Source of the DNA: Pandoraea pulmonicola | GTDB taxonomy: Bacteria > Pseudomonadota > Gammaproteobacteria > Burkholderiales > Burkholderiaceae | Direction: 5' to 3' | NCBI RefSeq assembly: GCF_000815105.2 | Contig: NZ_CP010310.2 | Location: forward strand, 5,642,001 to 5,706,000 | Length of the DNA stretch: 64,000 bases | In this document: positions 9,344-17,178 of the stretch, piece after piece | Layout: each line of letters starts with the position of its first letter | Numbering within the stretch: position 1 is the first letter of the stretch | Notes under the pieces: generated by a model | The model's input: only the letters and a program-made list of their open reading frames with translations | Told to the model about the DNA's origin: nothing | Databases searched by the model: none | Made by a program: the position numbers and the translations under genes

Positions 9344-10582
9344 ATGGCAGGACGCTTCATCAGCATCAAATCGCGAGACGGCAAGACCTTTCAAGCCTAC
9401 CTGGCGGTTCCCGGGAACGGCGAACGCAAGGGTCCGGGACTGGTGCTGTGTCAGGAGATCTTCGGCGTGAACGCCTATATCCGCGAGCTTGCCGACCGGT
9501 ACGCCGAAGAGGGCTATGTCGTGCTCGCCCCCGACCTTTTCTGGCGCATCGAGCCGGGCATCGAGCTGGGTTATTCGCCCGGCGACTGGCAGCGGGCGTT
9601 CGCGTTGTTCCAGAGTTTCGACGTGGACCTCGGCATGGAGGATGTCGGCGCCGCCGTCGACGCCCTGCGCGCCTTGCCGGAGTGTGTCGGCGGCGTGGGG
9701 GTGGTCGGCTACTGCCTCGGCGGCAAGCTTGCCGCGCTGTCCGTCACACGCACGAGTGCGGACGTCGCCGTCGGCTACTACGGCGTTGGCCTGGAGCAGC
9801 ATATCGACGAGCTCGCCGGCGAGCATCCTCCGCTGGCGCTGCACATCGCCGAACTGGACAAGTACGCGCCGGCAGAGGTGCGCACCGCGCTGGCCGAGCG
9901 CCTGGGTGGGCACGCCAACATCACGCTGTACAGCTATCCGGATGCCGACCATGCCTTCGCGCGTCCCGGCGACCACTTCAACCGGGCCGCGACGCAGCTC
10001 GCGCACCAGCGCACCGTCGGCGCTCTGCGCCGGGTGCTCGGCCCGCACTACGACTTCGCCTCCCTTTGGGAGACGCATTGCGCCTACGAATTCGCTATTC
10101 GCGAGATCGATCCGCTGATGAAGACGATGGTGGCCGAACCGTACGTCAACCATATTCCCACCATGACGGGCGGTGTCGGCCATCACCAGTTGGCGCATTT
10201 CTACCGGAATCACTTCGTCAACAGCAATCCACCGGACACCAGGCTGATTCCGATCTCGCGCACGATCGGGGCGACGCAGCTCGTCGACGAACTGCTGTTC
10301 TGCTTCACCCACACGACGCCCGTCGACTGGATGCTGCCGGGCGTGGCGCCGACCGGACGGCGCGTGGAGATTCCACTGGTCGCCATCGTCCGCTTTCGCG
10401 GCGACAAGCTCGAGCACGAGCACATTTACTGGGATCAGGCGAGCGTGCTCGTGCAGATCGGTCTGCTCGATCCGACCGGCCTGCCGGTGGCGGGGATCGA
10501 GACGGCGCGCAAGTTGCAGGATGAGAATCTGCCGTCCAACACGCTGATGCCCAACTGGTCGTTCGGCACGCGCGCGCAGTAG
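9344..10582 (+). CDS. Dienelactone hydrolase fused to an NTF2/SnoaL-like domain
   Basis: A 412-residue two-domain protein. Residues 1 to about 235 are a dienelactone hydrolase: QEIFGVNAYIRELADRYA, the nucleophile Cys124 in VVGYCLGGKLA, and the catalytic His in YPDADHAF. Such enzymes hydrolyse carboxymethylenebutenolide in chlorocatechol and related pathways. From about residue 240 a second domain begins (THCAYEFAIREID) and shows NTF2-like features, ending in REHIYWDQ-type strands seen here as EHEHIYWDQASVLVQIGLL. A single frame runs through both with no internal start. The second domain could bind or isomerise a related substrate; that is inference. Confidence 0.82.
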   Translation: MAGRFISIKSRDGKTFQAYLAVPGNGERKGPGLVLCQEIFGVNAYIRELADRYAEEGYVVLAPDLFWRIEPGIELGYSPGDWQRAFALFQSFDVDLGMEDVGAAVDALRALPECVGGVGVVGYCLGGKLAALSVTRTSADVAVGYYGVGLEQHIDELAGEHPPLALHIAELDKYAPAEVRTALAERLGGHANITLYSYPDADHAFARPGDHFNRAATQLAHQRTVGALRRVLGPHYDFASLWETHCAYEFAIREIDPLMKTMVAEPYVNHIPTMTGGVGHHQLAHFYRNHFVNSNPPDTRLIPISRTIGATQLVDELLFCFTHTTPVDWMLPGVAPTGRRVEIPLVAIVRFRGDKLEHEHIYWDQASVLVQIGLLDPTGLPVAGIETARKLQDENLPSNTLMPNWSFGTRAQ

Positions 10583-10680
10583 TACTGCGGGACGACTCGC
10601 CCGCCCCGCGCATGCGCGGAGCGGTGCGACAGAAGACATGAAAACAAGAAAAGTGTCGCGGATGTTGCGGGAGACAGCGT

Positions 10681-11187
10681 ATGAATACGCAACTTTCTCA
10701 AAGGCGGCGGGCGGCGCGGATGCCTGCGTGGTGGATGATCGTCGTGGCGACGCTCGTGACAGCGGGCTGCGTCAATCCGGACTTCGAACCCAGGAAGCCG
10801 CTCGTCCTGAACCTGACACCTGGCCCGGCCCCGCTTTCGGCGCTCGATCAATACAAGATCTCGGCCGCGCAGCGTGTCACGGAAGTCAACGCGCGCGAGA
10901 TCACACCGGGCAATCCACAACCCATGCTGCGCTCGGTCGTCTCGCTCGAATACTGGGTGGATCGCAACGGCAACGTCACCAACGTCGCGCTCTATCGCAG
11001 CAACGGCGATCACGAAGCGGAACGCATTGCGATGGCGAGCCTGCGTCGGGCGAGCCCGCTGCCCGCGCCCAGCCGGGCGCTCGTGGACAGCAGCGGCCGG
11101 GTGCGCGCGGTCGAGACCTGGCTCTTCAACAACGACGGGCGGTTCCAGTTGCGCAGCGTGGCGGCGCCTCAGATCGACGGGCAATGA
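10681..11187 (+). CDS. Putative lipoprotein with TonB C-terminal-like domain
   Basis: A 168-residue protein. After a basic N-terminus and a hydrophobic segment, the lipobox VTAGC at residues 26-30 predicts lipidation. The part from about residue 75 (VVSLEYWVDRNGNVTNVALYRSNG) resembles the TonB C-terminal fold, in which a strand ends in DRNGNV and is followed by a helix and small paired residues (AERIAMASLRRASPLPAP). No TonB-box or ExbBD genes are near. Role unknown; a periplasmic accessory protein is plausible. It lies between two plus-strand genes with short gaps. Confidence 0.65.
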   Translation: MNTQLSQRRRAARMPAWWMIVVATLVTAGCVNPDFEPRKPLVLNLTPGPAPLSALDQYKISAAQRVTEVNAREITPGNPQPMLRSVVSLEYWVDRNGNVTNVALYRSNGDHEAERIAMASLRRASPLPAPSRALVDSSGRVRAVETWLFNNDGRFQLRSVAAPQIDGQ

Positions 11188-11246
11188 TATTGTGACGGGC
11201 ATGAGCCTGCGCTCGACCAGGCCGCTTTGGGCTTCGGAGATATCAC

Positions 11247-12035
11247 ATGCCGCGATTTGCCGCGAACCTGACCCTGCTGTATCAGGAAGTCCCGTTCCTG
11301 GAACGTTTCCGCGAAGCCGCCACCGATGGCTTTCGCGGCGTTGAATTTCTGTTTCCCTACGACCATCCGGCGCGTGACGTCCGGGCACGTCTGAACGATG
11401 CCGGCCTCACACAGGTGTTGTTCAACACACCGGCAGGCGACTGGGCGAGTGGCGAACGCGGACTGGCCGCGCTGCCGGGTCGCGAGGCGCAGTTTCGCGA
11501 TGGCGTCGAGCTCGCACTCGACTACGCCGACGCGCTCGGCTGCCGTCAATTGCACGTGATGGCCGGATGTCCCGACGCTTCCCAATCGCCGGCGCAATGC
11601 CGTGCGGTGTATCTCGAAAATCTCGCCTACGCGAGCGAGCAGGCGGCAGCGCACGGTGTCACGATCCTGATCGAGCCGATCAACCCACGCGATTTTCCGC
11701 GCTACTTTCTCACGCGGCAGGATCAGGCCCAGGCCATCCGGCAGGAAGTGGGCGCCAGCAATCTCAAGGTGCAATTCGATGCGTACCACTGCCAGATCGT
11801 CGAGGGCGATCTGGCGGTCAAGCTGCGCCAGCACATCGCCAACATCGGCCACGTGCAGGTGGCGGGAGTGCCGGCGCGTCACGAACCCGACACGGGCGAG
11901 GTCAACTATCCGTTCCTGTTCCGTCTGCTCGACGAACTCGGCTACAGCGGCTGGGTGGGATGCGAATATCGCCCGCAAGGCGAGACGCGCGCCGGACTCG
12001 GCTGGCTCAAACCCTGGCTCAGGGCCACGCGATAG
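11247..12035 (+). CDS. hyi: Hydroxypyruvate isomerase / 2-oxo-tetronate isomerase family protein
   Basis: A 262-residue TIM-barrel isomerase of the xylose-isomerase-like superfamily. It starts with [18 protein letters not shown] and has [12 protein letters not shown] near residue 30. Metal-binding acids appear in [12 protein letters not shown] near residue 142, [14 protein letters not shown] near residue 178 and [11 protein letters not shown] near the end. Hyi interconverts hydroxypyruvate and tartronate semialdehyde; OtnI relatives act on 2-oxo-tetronates. No glyoxylate carboligase or tetronate genes are next to it, so the substrate is not fixed by context. Confidence 0.88.
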   Translation: MPRFAANLTLLYQEVPFLERFREAATDGFRGVEFLFPYDHPARDVRARLNDAGLTQVLFNTPAGDWASGERGLAALPGREAQFRDGVELALDYADALGCRQLHVMAGCPDASQSPAQCRAVYLENLAYASEQAAAHGVTILIEPINPRDFPRYFLTRQDQAQAIRQEVGASNLKVQFDAYHCQIVEGDLAVKLRQHIANIGHVQVAGVPARHEPDTGEVNYPFLFRLLDELGYSGWVGCEYRPQGETRAGLGWLKPWLRATR

Positions 12036-12790
12036 TCGCGCAACCGGCGACGTCTCCGAGCGGCACAACGCCGACTCGATGGCGGGATTGCGTGGGTCAC
12101 CGCGCTTGCGCACTCACATCTGCTCGATTACGCAAAAGTGAATCGATTTTCGAAATTCGCTCGGATAGCGAACGATTTTCGGTGCGTGTCGGAGAAAGGG
12201 TTAGGAAAGATGTAGGTCGTCGCAGGTAAAAAAAATGGCGGGACACACGGGCCCGCCAAAACCACACGCTACGGGGTTAGCGCGAGGAGACCAGATTCGG
12301 AGCACTGCATCGAACCGCCTTGCAAATTGCGCCGGGGGACGCCTTTTGCCGATACAGTCGCGCTGCTGCGTTACCGGGGGATAAGCACATCAGCGTTGAG
12401 ATGCATTGTGGTGGAAACGTATGACGCGAGGGGTAACAAAGTGTTTCAGGTTGTAACACCTCGAGCGTTTCACCGCGGCATCGGCCGTCCTGAAAGCCTT
12501 GTCGGACAAGGATTCTGCAAACACAGGGATACGTGCATATTATTTCGCATTCCTGAGTAAATTGTTGAATTCAGCGTCGACCGGTTTCCTTCGCATCGAA
12601 CCGACTCTCCGTCAACCGCGCCGCGCGGCGTCCATTTCACGCGAACTTCGTCAATGTGCTAACTTCATTCTTTGTGCGTGGCAGCAAAGTGTCCGCCGGC
12701 GCGGGATGACCGGTCGACGGTGGGTTGCCCAAACGCAGTGAGAGCACGCTTTTTCTCCCTACAGTCACGGCCTGGCAGGGCCGAATTCGC
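12036..12790. other. 755-bp intergenic region without a supported protein gene
   Basis: The longest non-coding gap in the core part of the window. It is less GC-rich than its flanks, has no well-supported open frame, and carries a minus-strand terminator near its left end. A short GTG-initiated minus frame at 12277-12459 has no convincing ribosome site or domain. The region may encode a small RNA or only the promoter of the gene at 12791. Confidence 0.5.
12228..12258 (-). terminator. Orphan minus-strand rho-independent terminator
   Basis: Minus strand: TGGCGGG pairs with CCCGCCA and is followed by eight T. There is no annotated minus-strand gene between it and the plus-strand gene at 12791, so the transcript it ends is unknown. 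Confidence 0.65.
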
Positions 12791-13264
12791 ATGGACACCA
12801 TCGAACGCCTGGGACAGATTCTGGCGCGCGACCGCGTGATCGCGGTCGTCGGCTTGTCGCCGCGGCCCGACCGGCCGAGTTTCACCACGTCTCGCTACAT
12901 GCAGCAGCACGGCTACCGAATCGTGCCGATCAATCCGCAGGCAGCGGATTCCGGCGCCACGGTTCTCGGCGAGATCGTGTATGCAAGCCTCATCGAGGCG
13001 GCCGATGCGCTGCGGGCCGAAGGCGTGGAGATCCAGATGGTCGACTGCTTCCGGCGCAGTGCCGATATACCGCCGATCGCCGAGGAAGCCGTGGCCATCG
13101 GCGCGAACAGCCTGTGGATGCAGTTGGGCATCGAGAACGACGAAGCGGCCGCGCTGGCGCTGGCCGCGGGGCTCGATGTCGTGATGGACCGCTGCGTCAA
13201 GATCGAGCATCAGCGCTGGCTGATGCAGGGCGGCAACGCCCGGATGCAAATGAACGTCCGTTGA
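12791..13264 (+). CDS. CoA-binding domain protein (YccU family)
   Basis: A 157-residue Rossmann-fold protein. The nucleotide-binding start VIAVVGLSPRPDRPSF is at residues 15-30, followed by YMQQHGYRIVPINPQ and VDCFRRSADIPPIAEEA. It ends in DRCVKIEHQRW, a signature of the small CoA_binding_2 family. These proteins bind CoA; their biological role is not established. It opens a plus-strand pair with the esterase gene 115 bp downstream. Confidence 0.88.
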   Translation: MDTIERLGQILARDRVIAVVGLSPRPDRPSFTTSRYMQQHGYRIVPINPQAADSGATVLGEIVYASLIEAADALRAEGVEIQMVDCFRRSADIPPIAEEAVAIGANSLWMQLGIENDEAAALALAAGLDVVMDRCVKIEHQRWLMQGGNARMQMNVR

Positions 13265-13379
13265 AACCGACGGAACGACGGGATGACCGGATGACTTGCG
13301 CGACTGGACACAACACCGCACGCGCGAGCGCCGTGCCCGAACAGAACAACAACCTCTCCGACCACCGACCGCTGCCGAC

Positions 13380-14318
13380 ATGACCATCGACGCTGATCTT
13401 CTCGCCTATTACGACCAGATGGCGCGCAAGTATCCCGAGCCCGCCGACGCTGCCCCGCCCAGCCCGCAAGAGGTGCGCGCCAAGTTTGCGACCGTAGCCA
13501 CCGAGGCCTTGCGTCCGTTGCCGACGGGGCTGCGCAGCGAGACGTTCGACATTCCGCTGCCGGGACGCACGCTGCGCGCCCGGCTGTACCGTCCGATCGG
13601 CCGCGAAGTACCGCTCGTCGTTTATTTCCATGGCGGCGGGTGGGTCGTGGGCGATGTCGACACGCACGGCACGCTCGCGGCCTTTCTTGCACAGGATGGC
13701 GACGTGGCGGTGTTGAGCGTCGATTACCGGCTCGCCCCCGAGCATCCGTTCCCTGTGCCGGCGGACGATGCACGCGAAGCGTTGGCTTGGGCGGCCGAGC
13801 AGCGTGCGCGGCTGGGCTTGAGCGTGGATCGTCTGGCGGTGGCGGGTGACAGCGCGGGCGGCCATCTGGCGGCGCAGGCGGCGGCGTGGTTCAACGATCG
13901 GCATCCGGGCGTGGTCGGCGTGCAGTTGCTGATCTATCCGGTCGTGCAGTATCGGTTCGACACGCCGAGCTATGAGCGCCTGGCGAACGGCACCGGTCTG
14001 ACACGAGACGAGATGCGTTGGTACTGGAAGCACTATCTGGGCGATGTCGAGCCGGCGGTGGACGACGTGCGGGTGAATCTGATGGCGCAGGCGCCTCGGC
14101 ATCCATTGCCCAACACGTTGGTGATCGCGGCCGAGTACGACCCGTTGCATGACGAAGCGCTCGAGTATGCGCAATTCGTGGCGCAGTCGGGGGGCCGTTC
14201 CGAGGTGATCGAGGCGTCCGGCCTGACGCACAGCTTCGCGAGGTTGCAGCCGTTCGTGCCGCAGGCGAGGTTGGTGATGCATGATGCGGCGCAGCGCTTG
14301 CGCGACTGGCTCGGCTGA
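13380..14318 (+). CDS. Alpha/beta hydrolase, hormone-sensitive-lipase-type esterase
   Basis: A 312-residue esterase of the HSL (bacterial family IV) group. The oxyanion motif HGGGWVVGD is near residue 83. The nucleophile Ser lies in GDSAGGHLAAQA near residue 160, the Asp is in AEYDPLHDEA and the His in LTHSF. Length is normal. The ATG at 13380 follows directly from the MTIDADLLAYYDQM start common to relatives. It probably acts on short-chain esters; the natural substrate is unknown. It is convergent with the pheC-like gene. Confidence 0.9.
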   Translation: MTIDADLLAYYDQMARKYPEPADAAPPSPQEVRAKFATVATEALRPLPTGLRSETFDIPLPGRTLRARLYRPIGREVPLVVYFHGGGWVVGDVDTHGTLAAFLAQDGDVAVLSVDYRLAPEHPFPVPADDAREALAWAAEQRARLGLSVDRLAVAGDSAGGHLAAQAAAWFNDRHPGVVGVQLLIYPVVQYRFDTPSYERLANGTGLTRDEMRWYWKHYLGDVEPAVDDVRVNLMAQAPRHPLPNTLVIAAEYDPLHDEALEYAQFVAQSGGRSEVIEASGLTHSFARLQPFVPQARLVMHDAAQRLRDWLG

Positions 14319-14593
14319 CGGGCGGGAAAGTCACCGGCGCCCCGAGGAGAAGGATCGGTGTTGGCCCTGGGCGAATGGGGCCGACGCCAGCGGGCGCTCA
14401 CCGGAGCGACTTTGAGGTGGAGCGCAGGGGAGTGTCCGCTGGCGTCGGCGTCGCTGCGGCGGGAGAGAACGAAAACGGCCGCGAAGGAAAAACGGGAGCG
14501 GTGAGCAGCACGCAATGCGCTGACACCGCCCCCGCGTCTCCCATCAGCAGCTAAGCCCACTCACGTGTGAGGCCACGTACATCGACAAGCCCC

Positions 14594-15400
14594 TCACTTG
14601 AGCCACTTATCGACCACCGCCTGATACTCGCCGGTCTTTTGTGCGAGGTTGAGCCATTGGTCGACGTAATGCTTGAACACGTCGTCGCCGCGCGGCAGCA
14701 GATAGGCCTTCTCGCCGAACTGGAGCGGCTTGTCCGGGTTCACCGGGCAGAGCGCCGGGTTGAGCTTGTGCTGGAGCAGCGTCTCCGACGAATCCGTCAC
14801 CATGACGTCGGCCTTGCCGTCGGCGATCTGCTGGAAGATCGTGACATTGTCCGGGTAGATCGTCAGCGTGGCGTTGGGCAGATACTGACGCGCGAAGCGT
14901 TCGTTGGTGCCGCCGGGGTTGGCGATCGCGCGCGTGCTCGGCTTGTTCAGATCGGCGAGCGTCTGGTACTTCGCCACGTCGGCGCAACGCACGATCGGCG
15001 ACTTGCCGTCGACCATGACCACGCTGCTGTAGTAGGCGCGGGCGGCGCGATCGAGCGTGACCGAGATGCCGCCGACCGCGATGTCGCACTTGCCGGCGGT
15101 GAAGTCGTCCATCAGCCCCTTCCACGTGGTCGGCACGATCACCGGCTTCACGCCGAGCGACTTGGCGAGCGAGCCAACCAGATCGACGTCGATGCCTTCG
15201 AACTGCCCGTCCGGGCGACGATACGAATACGGCTTGTAGTCGCCCGTCGCGCACGCGCGCAGTGTGCCGGCCTTCTGGATGTCGTCGAGGCGCGAGTGCA
15301 CGGCGGCAGGGGCCGCCGGAGTTTGCGCCTGGGCTGCGGTGGCGGCAAGCGCCACCCCTGCCATGAGGACCGCGTGCGCGGCCGCCATCATGACTTTCAT
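14594..15400 (-). CDS. Periplasmic cyclohexadienyl dehydratase-like protein (PheC family)
   Basis: A 268-residue protein in the extracellular solute-binding family 3 fold. A signal peptide ends near AAQAQ at residue 25. Its mature sequence follows Pseudomonas PheC closely in order: RLDDIQKAGTLRACATGDY, KPYSYR, then GGISVTLDRAARAYYSS, NPGGTNERFARQYLP, PDNVTIFQQIADGKADVMVTD split across lines here, and KAYLLPRGDDVFKHYVDQWL. PheC converts prephenate to phenylpyruvate or arogenate to phenylalanine in the periplasm. The conserved NPGGTNE and DNVTIFQQIADGKAD blocks favour dehydratase over transport, though no ABC permease is next to it. CAGGAGA precedes the ATG. Confidence 0.8.
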   Translation of the reverse strand: MKVMMAAAHAVLMAGVALAATAAQAQTPAAPAAVHSRLDDIQKAGTLRACATGDYKPYSYRRPDGQFEGIDVDLVGSLAKSLGVKPVIVPTTWKGLMDDFTAGKCDIAVGGISVTLDRAARAYYSSVVMVDGKSPIVRCADVAKYQTLADLNKPSTRAIANPGGTNERFARQYLPNATLTIYPDNVTIFQQIADGKADVMVTDSSETLLQHKLNPALCPVNPDKPLQFGEKAYLLPRGDDVFKHYVDQWLNLAQKTGEYQAVVDKWLK

Positions 15401-15712
15401 ACGTATCTCCTGATTGTTGTCATCGTGATGCACTGGTATGGCGAGCCATCCGACGCGGCCCGCCGGTCTCGCGCGGCCGGCAAGGCGCACGGTCGGCGAA
15501 ACGTGCCCTCATAGTAATGACAGAGCGCGCCCGCGCCAACGGGTCTTTCACCGCTGCGCCAGGCCAACGCCAACCTCGGCGGGCGTAACCCGCGCCCTCC
15601 GCGAACGACCACCCGCGCCTTATCCGCGGCATAACGGCCCGCCGAGGGGCCGGGGACCGGATACCCGAGTAAAATGGCCGCTTGCCCAAAACCTTTCCAC
15701 CACCGCCGCGAC

Positions 15713-16783
15713 GTGTCCCAAGCTCTGCAAAACGATACTTTCCTGCGCGCCCTGCTGCGCCAGCCGACCGAGTACACGCCGATCTGGCTGATGCGCCAGG
15801 CGGGCCGGTACCTGCCCGAATACAACGCCACGCGCACCAAGGCCGGCAGTTTCCTGGCGCTGGCCAAGAACCCTGCTTACGCGACCGAAGTCACGCTGCA
15901 ACCGCTCGAACGCTTCCCGCTCGACGCCGCCATTCTGTTCTCGGACATCCTCACGATTCCCGACGCCATGGGGCTCGGCCTGTCCTTCGAAGCCGGCGAA
16001 GGCCCGCGCTTCGCACACCCGCTGCGCACCGAAGACGACGTGCGGCGCCTGCAGGCACCGGACCTCGACAGCCTGCGTTACGTGTTCGACGCCGTGAGCG
16101 AAATCCGTCGCGCCCTGAACGGCCGCGTGCCGCTCATCGGCTTCTCCGGCAGCCCATGGACGCTTGCGTGCTACATGGTCGAAGGCGCGGGCTCGGCGGA
16201 CTTCCGCACCGTCAAGACGATGATGTACGAGCGTCCCGACCTGATGACGCACATCCTCGAGACCAACGCGCGCGCCGTCGGCGACTACCTCAACGCACAG
16301 ATCGAAGCCGGCGCCCAGGCCGTCATGGTGTTCGACACCTGGGGCGGCGCGCTCGCCGACGGGCGCTACCAGAAATTCTCGCTCGCCTATATGCAGAAGG
16401 CCCTTGCAGGCGTGCATCGCGAATGGAACGGTGCGCGCATTCCGCACATCGTCTTCACCAAGGGCGGCGGCCAGTGGCTCGAAGCGATCGCCGACACCGG
16501 CCCGGACGCCATCGGCCTCGACTGGACCGTCGATCTCGCCGCCGCGCGACGTCGCGTCGGCGACCGTTGTGCACTGCAAGGCAATTTCGACCCGACCGCC
16601 CTGTTTGCGTCGCCCGACGCCATTCGCGGTGAAGTGCGTCGTCTGCTCGACGCATACGGCAACGCACCAGGACATGTGTTCAACCTCGGGCATGGAATTT
16701 CCCAGTTCACCGAGCCGGAACACGTCGCGGCACTGGTCGACGAAGTGCACGCCTACAGCCGGAAGCTGCGTCAGACGTCGTAA
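15713..16783 (+). CDS. hemE: Uroporphyrinogen decarboxylase HemE
   Basis: HemE decarboxylates the four acetate chains of uroporphyrinogen III to give coproporphyrinogen III in heme synthesis. The sequence has the substrate-site motif [15 protein letters not shown] near residue 21, [31 protein letters not shown] and [16 protein letters not shown] at 15713 starts it at the position where homologs begin ([10 protein letters not shown]) and gives 356 residues, the usual length. An in-frame ATG at 15674 would add 13 residues not expected in the family. It is a single plus-strand gene between the pheC-like gene and priA. Confidence 0.95.
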   Translation: MSQALQNDTFLRALLRQPTEYTPIWLMRQAGRYLPEYNATRTKAGSFLALAKNPAYATEVTLQPLERFPLDAAILFSDILTIPDAMGLGLSFEAGEGPRFAHPLRTEDDVRRLQAPDLDSLRYVFDAVSEIRRALNGRVPLIGFSGSPWTLACYMVEGAGSADFRTVKTMMYERPDLMTHILETNARAVGDYLNAQIEAGAQAVMVFDTWGGALADGRYQKFSLAYMQKALAGVHREWNGARIPHIVFTKGGGQWLEAIADTGPDAIGLDWTVDLAAARRRVGDRCALQGNFDPTALFASPDAIRGEVRRLLDAYGNAPGHVFNLGHGISQFTEPEHVAALVDEVHAYSRKLRQTS

Positions 16784-16918
16784 GTTGCAACACCCGCAAA
16801 TAGCGGCGCGGGTTTGCGGTGCATTTCGCCCTGCAAACCCGACCGCTGTTCCAGCGGTGGAATGTCAAGGAAAAAGCGGTCGAGGAACCCCTCCAATTTC
16901 GAGAGTTGTCCCAAAGAC

Positions 16919-16927
16919 TTATGCACA
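16919..16927 (+). promoter_or_regulatory. DnaA-box-like site
   Basis: TTATGCACA, one base from the strict consensus TTATCCACA and inside the relaxed TTATNCACA form. It lies about 250 bp upstream of priA. Confidence 0.5.
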
Positions 16928-17097
16928 AATTCTCGCTGCGCCGCCGCAACCGGGAAGCCCGCTGGGAACCCCTTCGATGCTATTCATAAGCTATTGATCA
17001 AAAAGCATTTTTGATTCTGCCCAAGTCGAAGGGCCGTACGGTGGGAAGGCCGCGCGGCGTGGCTGGCGAGCGATAATCCCCACAGTTCTCAACATAG

Positions 17098-17106
17098 TTA
17101 TCCACA
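17098..17106 (+). promoter_or_regulatory. Consensus DnaA box upstream of priA
   Basis: TTATCCACA, a perfect match to the strong DnaA box, about 75 bp before the priA start and same orientation as the other site. Confidence 0.55.
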
Positions 17107-17178
17107 AGTGTTTCGAGCTCGCCGGAAAGGCGACTCAAATCCGAGGTTTAGCGAAATTTCTCAGGATTCACTTTAAGT

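Larger units (their letters stand above)
16784..17178. other. hemE-priA intergenic region with two DnaA-box-like sequences
   Basis: A 395-bp gap. It holds TTATGCACA at 16919-16927 and TTATCCACA at 17098-17106, the second matching the E. coli consensus exactly. Just after hemE, a nine-base-pair inverted repeat CGGGTTTGC/GCAAACCCG could be part of a terminator, but lacks a T-tract. No gene was found. Confidence 0.6.

Noticed and set aside
12277..12459. 60-residue minus-strand gene ending at the orphan terminator
   Set aside because: GTG start with no ribosome site and no protein-like pattern; small RNA considered more likely.
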